Part shown: positions 16,178 to 23,114 of the stretch, in pieces | Layout of the letters: each line of letters starts with the position of its first letter | Numbering within the stretch: position 1 is the first letter of the stretch | Translations under genes and position numbers: made by a program | The notes under the pieces: model-generated | Databases searched by the model: none | Told to the model about the DNA's origin: nothing | Seen by the model: only the letters and a program-made list of their open reading frames with translations | From: an uncultured Eubacterium sp. | GTDB taxonomy: Bacteria; Bacillota; Clostridia; Lachnospirales; Lachnospiraceae | Direction: 5' to 3' | DNA: 33,165 nt | NCBI GenBank assembly: GCA_947642745.1 | Contig: CANRTU010000049.1 | Coordinates: 1 to 33,165 of the forward strand

Positions 16178-16178
16178 A

Positions 16179-16202
16179 TTCAAAAAAGTATACATTTTTG
16201 AA
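16179..16202 (-). promoter_or_regulatory. 24-bp near-palindromic site, right copy (inverted)
   Basis: Exact reverse complement of the left copy at 16042-16065. The two sites enclose 113 bp that hold the divergent candidate promoters. Centre-to-centre distance is 137 bp, which is close to 13 turns at 10.5 bp per turn, so both would face the same side of the helix. It overlaps the expected start of the rightward transcript. Confidence 0.85.
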
Positions 16203-16224
16203 ATCCAGACAAAAGGAGCTGTCC

Positions 16225-16878
16225 ATGAGGAAAACATACGGATATATACGGCTCTGGCCGGATGAAACGGATGCGGACAGTCAGCTGATTACACTGCGGG
16301 AAATGCAGGTGTCGGATAAAAATATTTATATAGACCGGCAGACAGACGATGGCTGTGGCTGTATGCAATATCATAAACTGCTAAAGACGCTGAAAGCGAA
16401 CGATCTGCTTTATATCAAGAGCCTGGACGCACTGGGGTCTGATTATAAAGAGATTGGCAGACAGTGGCGGATGATTACCAGGGAAAAAACAGCGGACGTG
16501 GTAGTGCTGGATATACCACAACTGGATACCAGACGGGGTAAGACGCAGTTTGGAACACTGGTGGCTGATCTGGTTTTATCCATGCTGGAATATGTGCCGG
16601 GGGTGGAACATACTGCCCGCAGGCAGAAACAGATGGAAGGCATCGCATCGGCCAGACGGTCCGGCGTGCGGTTTGGCAGGCCGCTGATGCCTCTTCCGGA
16701 TAATTTCGACCAGATCTGTGGGATGTGGCAGCGTGGGGAAATCAAAGGACAGAAAGCGGCGGAACTATGCCATATGTCAAGAGCCAGTTTTTACCGGAAG
16801 GTTCATATATGGGAAGAGCGCCAGGAAAACAGTGGAAAGAAATGTGTGGCTGCAGGGGAAGCAGAGCAGATAAGATAA
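16225..16878 (+). CDS. Catalytically inactive serine-recombinase homologue, probable regulator
   Basis: A 217-residue protein clearly of the resolvase/invertase family: MRKTYGYIR start, REMQVSDKNIYID, LLYIKSLD, VVVLDIPQLDTRRGK, EGIASARRSGVRFGRP, and a C-terminal helix-turn-helix (KGQKAAELCHMSRASFYRKV, about 174-193). The active site is lost: the serine expected after GYIRV is W11, and the DRLGR motif reads DALGS (A69 and S72 replace the two catalytic arginines); the later E-R pair reads E-H. Folding core and DNA-binding parts are kept, so it probably still binds DNA. I chose ATG 16225 because AAAAGGAG lies 7 nt upstream; the frame is open further upstream, through the right 24-bp site. As first gene of a glycan operon, behind two inverted sites, it may act as an autoregulator. 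Confidence 0.85.
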   Translation: MRKTYGYIRLWPDETDADSQLITLREMQVSDKNIYIDRQTDDGCGCMQYHKLLKTLKANDLLYIKSLDALGSDYKEIGRQWRMITREKTADVVVLDIPQLDTRRGKTQFGTLVADLVLSMLEYVPGVEHTARRQKQMEGIASARRSGVRFGRPLMPLPDNFDQICGMWQRGEIKGQKAAELCHMSRASFYRKVHIWEERQENSGKKCVAAGEAEQIR

Positions 16879-16891
16879 GGAATATCAGATT

Positions 16892-19465
16892 ATGAGAAAA
16901 ACACAGAAAAAACAGGCGGAGCAGTTATTACAGACGCTGGCGCAGGCCCATGACGCAGTGGGGCGGTTGATAAATAGCGGACAATATATGCAGGCCTGTG
17001 AGATTCTTTCCGGTTGTCAGCAGGGAGCTGCCGGGCTGGGAAATATGGTGGAACAGTCAGAAGGCTCCGATGCTCCGGTCATTACGCTTCTGGAGCAGTA
17101 CTGCGAACTGGTTTACCAGATTTACCAGAGTCTTTCGGAGAAAAAAGCAGTCCGTGGGGATGAAATATGTCACAGGCTGGATAAATTATGGGACAGTTTT
17201 TACCACAATATCATGCATGTGATCAAAGTGCGTTATGAAATTCTGTTTCTGCCATATAAAGCGTCCATGTGGGATTCACTGGAAAGCGTATGGATGGCTG
17301 CGCAGGCGGATGAAAACTGTGACGCATATGTAGTTCCGGTTCCCTATTATGATAAAAAGCCGGATGGTTCCTTTGGCGCATATCATTATGAAGGCAGAGA
17401 TTTTCCCACGTATGTGCCAGTGGTGGATTACTGGGAATATGACCTGGCAGGCCGTCAGCCAGACGCAATTTATATACATAATCCATATGATAATACGAAT
17501 TATGTTACCAGCGTGGAGCCGGCTTATTATTCTGCTGAACTGAAAAAACAGACCGGATGTCTTGTTTATATTCCTTATTATTCCACATCAGGCGGGATGA
17601 GCGAGGGACAGGCCGTCTGTCCGGCTTATGAAAATGCGGATTATATTGTGATACAGACCCAAAAGTACCGGAAGTTTTTTGATTCATCGCTGCCAGATGA
17701 GAAATTTCTGCCCTTTGGATCGCCTAAGTTTGACAGGATTGTCCGTATGTGTGCGCACCCGCCGCAGCCTTCAGAAGAATGGCGCAGCAGAATGGATGGA
17801 AAGAAAGTCTTTTTTTATAACACCAGCTTAAACGGTATGCTTGGTAATACGGAGGATTTTCTGAAAAAAATGAAATATGTGTTCCAGTGCTTTCAGGGAA
17901 GAGAGGACGCCTGTCTGGTGTGGAGGCCCCATCCGCTGATGGAGTCCACGTTTGCGTCTATGAGAACTGGCAGTTATGCCGGATATCTGGAGCTGAAAAA
18001 ATATTTTCTGGAACACGGAACAGGAATTTATGACGATACGCCGGATATTGAAAGTACGATTGCGCTTTGCGACGCATACATCGGGGATTCCGGTACGTCT
18101 GTGACGTCGCTGTTCGCAGTGGCGGGCAAACCGCTGTTTATTATGGACAACGGTATACATACAAAGCCTGAGGCGGAGGACTGGAGAGGGGAAATTGTCA
18201 AAGGATTTTTCGTCGAGGGGCATAATGAATATATGATTACGCAGGGGAATCAGTTATATTGTGCGGATCAGAATCATTGTTACAGACATATGTGCAGCCT
18301 GTCGGAGTATTCTGGCGGGGATTATTATAGCAGGGCCATCGGGGAGGGTGGAAAGATTTATGTCTGTCCGGGAAATGCGCAGGATATTCTGGTTATTGAA
18401 AAAGGTCAGATAACCAGACGCGTACAGCTGGAAAAAGTGATGGAACAGACAGGAGCGTTTCTGGGAGCCTGGAAAGTGGGTAAGTATCTGTTTCTGATTC
18501 CACTGAAGTATCCGGCAATTGTCAGATATGATACACAAAAGGATCAGACAGCATATATGAGCGGGTACCAGAATCTGTTTGCCACAGTGGTAAACGGACA
18601 GTGGAGATATGGTGGTAACTGTATCTGGAACCACAGTATGCTGCTGGCTTCTCCGGTGGATAACCGTGTACTGATTCTGGAATGCGAATCAGGAAAGGGA
18701 CAGATTGTAACAGTGGGAGATAAGACTACGTGTGGCTGTATGGTTCTTGTACCAGAATATACGACGGGTACGGCAGGGGCTGACCAGGACATCTGGATGC
18801 TTCCTTATGAAGGCGGCATGATCAGACGGTGGAATCCTGCAACCGGAAAGGTACGGGAATATACAGGTTTACCGGAGCGGTTTATCTGCCACAGTCAGCC
18901 CTGGGGATATGCGTGTATGGAACGTCCGTTCAGTATGGCGGCATTTTCGGAAACACAGGTGTTTCTCTCTCCATTCTGGGGAAATATGTTTTTGTGTCTG
19001 GATAAAGAAACGGGGGAAATCAGGGAGTGGGAACCGCCGTTTCCTGTGATCACAGAGAAGAAAAATGGATACTTCAATGCCGGAATGACAGGATATTTTC
19101 TATATAAGACAAATCCGGAAGGCAGGTGGCCGGATCACTTTTTTTCCGTCACTGACGCCAGAATCTATGATTTTAATCTGGAAAACGGGGAATGGAAGGA
19201 GTGTGTGCTGGAATTTGACCAGAAAGAGCTGGAACAATGGGAACCCGGATTTTGTGAAAATTCGGACTGGCTGTCTTATTCGTGTGCGGAAAACTATTTT
19301 AACACGCTGGATCAGTTTATTGGAGGATCAGTAACAGGACAGCCTTTTGACAGGGAAAGACAGCTTCGTGCATACCGGAAAATCTCTGGAAATACAGATG
19401 GAACCTGTGGTATCCATATACACCGGTGTATTGTGGAAAAAGTCATGGGAGGAACGGGATTGTGA
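16892..19465 (+). CDS. CDP-glycerol glycerophosphotransferase-like protein with C-terminal repeat domain
   Basis: An 857-residue protein in three parts. Residues 1-110 are helical. Residues 112-440 resemble the GT-B-fold polyol-phosphate transferases of teichoic acid synthesis (TagB/TagF): WRPHPLMES near 344 and YIGDSGTSVTSLFAVAGKPLF near 396-416 correspond to the family's RPHP and S/T-rich phosphate-binding loop. Residues 446-857 contain repeated short beta-strand blocks with WxxG or GxxW patterns (IVRYDTQKDQTAYM, IRRWNPATGKVREY, MFLCLDKETGEIREW), suggesting a beta-propeller. It probably moves a polyol phosphate from a CDP donor to a glycan at the cytoplasmic face. AAGGA lies about 10 nt upstream. 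It overlaps the next gene by 4 nt (GTGA), consistent with joint translation. Confidence 0.75.
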   Translation: MRKTQKKQAEQLLQTLAQAHDAVGRLINSGQYMQACEILSGCQQGAAGLGNMVEQSEGSDAPVITLLEQYCELVYQIYQSLSEKKAVRGDEICHRLDKLWDSFYHNIMHVIKVRYEILFLPYKASMWDSLESVWMAAQADENCDAYVVPVPYYDKKPDGSFGAYHYEGRDFPTYVPVVDYWEYDLAGRQPDAIYIHNPYDNTNYVTSVEPAYYSAELKKQTGCLVYIPYYSTSGGMSEGQAVCPAYENADYIVIQTQKYRKFFDSSLPDEKFLPFGSPKFDRIVRMCAHPPQPSEEWRSRMDGKKVFFYNTSLNGMLGNTEDFLKKMKYVFQCFQGREDACLVWRPHPLMESTFASMRTGSYAGYLELKKYFLEHGTGIYDDTPDIESTIALCDAYIGDSGTSVTSLFAVAGKPLFIMDNGIHTKPEAEDWRGEIVKGFFVEGHNEYMITQGNQLYCADQNHCYRHMCSLSEYSGGDYYSRAIGEGGKIYVCPGNAQDILVIEKGQITRRVQLEKVMEQTGAFLGAWKVGKYLFLIPLKYPAIVRYDTQKDQTAYMSGYQNLFATVVNGQWRYGGNCIWNHSMLLASPVDNRVLILECESGKGQIVTVGDKTTCGCMVLVPEYTTGTAGADQDIWMLPYEGGMIRRWNPATGKVREYTGLPERFICHSQPWGYACMERPFSMAAFSETQVFLSPFWGNMFLCLDKETGEIREWEPPFPVITEKKNGYFNAGMTGYFLYKTNPEGRWPDHFFSVTDARIYDFNLENGEWKECVLEFDQKELEQWEPGFCENSDWLSYSCAENYFNTLDQFIGGSVTGQPFDRERQLRAYRKISGNTDGTCGIHIHRCIVEKVMGGTGL

Positions 19466-20802
19466 TAAAAGTAATTACATATGGTACATTCGACCTTTTC
19501 CATGAAGGACATTACCGTCTGTTAAAAAGAGCCAGAGAGCTGGGAGATTATCTTATCGTGGGCGTGACTACCGAGGCTTACGATAAGGCAAGAGGAAAAC
19601 TCAATGTGATGGATTCCCTGGTGACGCGGATTGAGAACGTAAAGAGAACCGGTTTTGCGGATGAGATTATTATCGAAGAAACACAGGGACAGAAATTTAA
19701 TGATATTAAAAAGCTTCATATTGATATCTTTACAGTAGGTTCTGACTGGACCGGGGCATTTGACTATCTGAAGGAATATTGTCAGGTCGTTTATCTGGAG
19801 CGGACCAGGAATATTTCCAGTACAATGCTGCGGGAACAAAACAGCCGGATTCAGAGAATCGGTATCATAGGCACCGGACGGGTTGCGGACAGATTTATTC
19901 CGGAGGCAAAGCTGGTCAGCGGGGTAAATACCCAGGGAGTCTATAATCCTCATATAGAAAGTGCGCAGCAGTTTGCGGATCAATGGAAAATAGAAGCGTA
20001 TGACAGTCTGGAAAAATTTTTTGACAGCGTGGACATTGTATATATCGCATCACCCCACGCAACCCATTATGAGTATATGAAAGCGGCGCTGGAGCATGGA
20101 AAACATGTTTTGTGTGAAAAGCCCCTGACGCTGAACCGGGCGCAGACAGTTGAAGTGTTCCGGGTTGCAAAAAAGAGGGGGCTGATTTTATCTGAAGCCA
20201 TCAAAACTGCTTACTGTCCGGGATTTCATAAGCTGCTTGGAATTGCCTGCAGTGGAATTATCGGACACATCCGGAATGTGGAAGCCTGTTTTACCAGACT
20301 GGCCAATCCGTCATACCGGGAACTGACAGACCGGGCAAGTGGCGGCAGTTTTACGGAACTGGGCAGTTATGTGCTGCTGCCGGTGCTGAAATTATTTGGA
20401 GACGCTTATGAAGACCTGCGGTTTGATGTGATCCGGGCAGACAACGGGCTGGACATCTTTACCAAGGCGTCATTGCGCTATCCGAACGGGATTGCCACGG
20501 CCACCTGCGGACTGGGTGTCAAATCCGACGGCAGGCTGCTTATTGCGGGCACAAAAGGCTATATTCTGGCAGAAGCGCCCTGGTGGAAAACGACTTACTT
20601 TGAAGTGCATTATGAAAATCCCATGGAAGTGGAGAAATATACGGAACGGTTTCTGGGGGAAGGGCTGCGCTATGAAATCAGTGATTTTGTGTCTATGATT
20701 AATGGCGGAAATAGTGACGGATTTAAACTTACCAGAAGCGAATCGGTGGCGTTGTCAGGTATTATGGAACGGTTTTTAAGTACTGAAAACCGTGGCGGAT
20801 AA
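19462..20802 (+). CDS. Fusion: TagD-type cytidylyltransferase plus Gfo/Idh/MocA oxidoreductase
   Basis: A 446-residue fusion. Residues 1-125 are a glycerol-3-phosphate cytidylyltransferase-like domain: YGTFDLFHEGH with the HxGH motif at 14-17, TVGSDW, and RTRNISSTMLRE near 113-124, which matches the closing R-T-x-G-I-S-T-T motif. Residues 131-446 are an NAD(P)-binding Gfo/Idh/MocA oxidoreductase: IGIIGTGRVADRF, SPHATHYEYMKAAL and CEKPL near 219. A single protein could reduce or oxidise a sugar (phosphate) and activate the product with CTP. I chose the GTG at 19462, which overlaps the previous stop codon; GGGAGG lies 9 nt upstream, and the ATG at 19426 has no such site. The actual polyol substrate is unknown. 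Confidence 0.85.
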   Translation: MIKVITYGTFDLFHEGHYRLLKRARELGDYLIVGVTTEAYDKARGKLNVMDSLVTRIENVKRTGFADEIIIEETQGQKFNDIKKLHIDIFTVGSDWTGAFDYLKEYCQVVYLERTRNISSTMLREQNSRIQRIGIIGTGRVADRFIPEAKLVSGVNTQGVYNPHIESAQQFADQWKIEAYDSLEKFFDSVDIVYIASPHATHYEYMKAALEHGKHVLCEKPLTLNRAQTVEVFRVAKKRGLILSEAIKTAYCPGFHKLLGIACSGIIGHIRNVEACFTRLANPSYRELTDRASGGSFTELGSYVLLPVLKLFGDAYEDLRFDVIRADNGLDIFTKASLRYPNGIATATCGLGVKSDGRLLIAGTKGYILAEAPWWKTTYFEVHYENPMEVEKYTERFLGEGLRYEISDFVSMINGGNSDGFKLTRSESVALSGIMERFLSTENRGG

Positions 20803-20899
20803 AAGCAATATCCGGATGCGGGAAGGGGAACGCCTGCGGCCGGGAGACTGGCAGGTATTATTCTGATCCGGATAAAGAAAACAGATGGAGAACAGAAAA

Positions 20900-21727
20900 A
20901 TGATTGAACTGGATCAGCAGACACTTCGTACTCTTCAGCTGACAGAACTGGAAATGTTAAAAGAGGTAGACCGGATATGCAGAAAATATCACATCAGATA
21001 TTCCCTTGACGGCGGTACGCTACTGGGGGCAGTACGTCACAATGGTTTTATTCCCTGGGACGATGATGCGGATGTGGTTATGCTGCGGCCGGAATATAAG
21101 AAATTTTACAGGGCATGCAAAAAAGAACTGGATACGGAACGGTTTTTTCTGCAGGACTTCAGGACAGATGAGAATTACCGCTGGGGATATTCCAAAATGC
21201 GCAGAAACGGGACAGTATTTTTGCGGGAAGGCCAGGAACACGGCGGCTGGAACCAGAGCGTCTTTATTGACATCTTTGTCTATGACCGGGTGCCGGATGG
21301 TTTTCTCTGGCGCAGGCTGCATCTGTTTGTCTGCTATTGCATCAGAAAAGGGCTGTATTCAGAAGTAGGAAAAAAATCAGCGCCTACCGTCCTGTTAAGA
21401 AAATGGTACAGCCTGATTAATAAAATACCACGCAACAGCTGGGTGAGGCTGCTGGAAAAAACAGCCGGACATGTAAACAAAAAACGGACAGAGCTTGTGA
21501 GGCATATGACATATCCGTACCGGAAAGCCTGCAGGTACGGCCTGCCGGGAGAATGTTTTGACGCATACAGGGAAAAGGATTTTGAAGGATATAATTTTAA
21601 AATATTTGATAATTATGATCTGTATCTTTCGAGGCTGTATGGAGATTATATGACGCTGCCGCCGGAAAAAGACCGGAAAGTCCATCCGGTGAGCAGCATC
21701 CGGCTGGTGGAGCAGTCTGAATGCTGA
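20900..21727 (+). CDS. LicD-family phosphotransferase
   Basis: A 275-residue LicD-type protein of the nucleotidyltransferase fold. The signature GGTLLGAVRHNGFIPWDDD is followed by ADVVMLRPEY; the aspartates of WDDDADV are the metal ligands. LicD enzymes move phosphocholine from CDP-choline (and related fukutin-type enzymes move ribitol phosphate from CDP-ribitol) onto sugars. Here it most likely decorates the glycan with a CDP-derived group; which one is open. GGAG lies 9 nt before the ATG at 20900; an ATG at 20885 is also in frame but has a poor site. No choline uptake or licC-like gene is visible in this window. Confidence 0.85.
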   Translation: MIELDQQTLRTLQLTELEMLKEVDRICRKYHIRYSLDGGTLLGAVRHNGFIPWDDDADVVMLRPEYKKFYRACKKELDTERFFLQDFRTDENYRWGYSKMRRNGTVFLREGQEHGGWNQSVFIDIFVYDRVPDGFLWRRLHLFVCYCIRKGLYSEVGKKSAPTVLLRKWYSLINKIPRNSWVRLLEKTAGHVNKKRTELVRHMTYPYRKACRYGLPGECFDAYREKDFEGYNFKIFDNYDLYLSRLYGDYMTLPPEKDRKVHPVSSIRLVEQSEC

Positions 21728-21855
21728 AAGCGGCGTGCGGACAGACTGGGAGATGTGAGCCGGATAGACAGGACAGAGGTTGGAAAAGAGACGAAAACAG
21801 TCAGATGATACGGCGGTAAGCCGGATGAGAGGACAAAACAGAACAGGAGCGGATT

Positions 21856-23058
21856 ATGCCGGATTTGGATCAACAGATTGAACAGGAAAAACAGCGGTAT
21901 CTGGATTTTGCCGCACTCAATAAAGGAAAAAAGATATATATTTACGGAGCAGGCAAACAGGCGGCTCCGGTTGCGGATTTTTACAGGGAAAAGGGAGTTA
22001 CGGTGGCGGGGTTTTGTGTAACGGACCAGTCAGCCAATCAGAAAGTACTGCGTAATCTTCCAGTCTGCCAGGTGGATGAGATTCCATATGAGGATAAAGA
22101 TACGGCGTTTGTATGCGGGGTACGGGTGCAGCTGAATGAAGAAATCAAAGAGATACTGAACCGGAACGGATATACGAATTTTCTGCCGGCATCGGATCTG
22201 ATCCGGTATCTGGGGTCATATGGATACAGTTTTTATACAAAACCGATGATGGAGATTACCACCAGACTGGGGTGTAGCGTTAACTGCAGATACTGTCCGC
22301 AGGAGCTGTTTCTCAGGGAATATATGAAAGCGGGTAATTCAGAGAAAGTATTGACCTGTGAGAATTTTAAAATTTGCCTGGACAGGCTGCCGGCAGATAC
22401 ACTGATCGAGTTTGCGGGATTTACGGAACCGTTTCTGAATGAACAGTGTATGGATATGATCGCTTATGCGAAACAGCGGGGGCATAAAGTCAATATATTT
22501 ACGACCCTGGTGGGATTAAAACCCACGCAGCTGGATGCACTGCTTAAAATGGAGTTTGAAGAATTTGTTCTGCATGTGCCGGACAAGGAAGGCTATGCGG
22601 TCATTCCCATGGACGAATCATATATGGAAATGGTAGAAAGGCTGGCAGGCGCAAAGAAACCGGACGGGAGCGGCTTTATTGACTATGCCTGTGCCCAGGG
22701 CACTGTACCGGAGGAAATTACCGGGCTGCTGGGAGATAATACCAGAATCTATGTGGTGTTAAACGACCGGGCCGGAAACCTGAAAGATTCCTGTCTGTAT
22801 GGAAAACGGGGACTGGGTGGAAGAATACGCTGCGAGCTGTCAAAAGATATTAACCACAATGTGCTGCTGCCGGACGGGCGGGTAGTTTTGTGTTCCAATG
22901 ACTGGGGCATGAAACATGTGATGGGCAATTTATTACACGATACTTACGAAGAGATTCTGAATGGAGAAGAAGCTGCCGGCATACGGGAAGCCATGGAAAG
23001 GGAAAATGGCAGGTTTGTGTTGTGCAGAAACTGTTTTCAGGCGCTGCAGGCAGATTAG
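21856..23058 (+). CDS. Radical SAM/SPASM protein with N-terminal Rossmann-like module
   Basis: A 400-residue protein. Residues 25-110 form a nucleotide-binding-like module beginning KIYIYGAGKQAAPVADFY, seen also in two other proteins of this locus. The radical SAM core follows, with C140, C144 and C147 in CSVNCRYC, and a C-terminal SPASM-type region with spaced cysteines (C near 322, LLPDGRVVLCSNDWG, FVLCRNC). SPASM enzymes of carbohydrate clusters include dehydrogenases and epimerases acting on sugars; an exact reaction cannot be read here. AGGAG lies 6 nt before the ATG. It sits between licD and the DXS-like gene. Confidence 0.8.
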   Translation: MPDLDQQIEQEKQRYLDFAALNKGKKIYIYGAGKQAAPVADFYREKGVTVAGFCVTDQSANQKVLRNLPVCQVDEIPYEDKDTAFVCGVRVQLNEEIKEILNRNGYTNFLPASDLIRYLGSYGYSFYTKPMMEITTRLGCSVNCRYCPQELFLREYMKAGNSEKVLTCENFKICLDRLPADTLIEFAGFTEPFLNEQCMDMIAYAKQRGHKVNIFTTLVGLKPTQLDALLKMEFEEFVLHVPDKEGYAVIPMDESYMEMVERLAGAKKPDGSGFIDYACAQGTVPEEITGLLGDNTRIYVVLNDRAGNLKDSCLYGKRGLGGRIRCELSKDINHNVLLPDGRVVLCSNDWGMKHVMGNLLHDTYEEILNGEEAAGIREAMERENGRFVLCRNCFQALQAD

Positions 23059-23114
23059 GATAGCATATTCCGGACACGGTCCGGAGCCTGTATCCATTAA
23101 AAAATGAGGATGAC

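Noticed and set aside
16225..16878. Calling the recombinase an active invertase of the neighbouring segment
   Set aside because: The catalytic serine and two catalytic arginines are replaced, so this protein itself is very unlikely to cut DNA. Inversion, if any, would need another recombinase.
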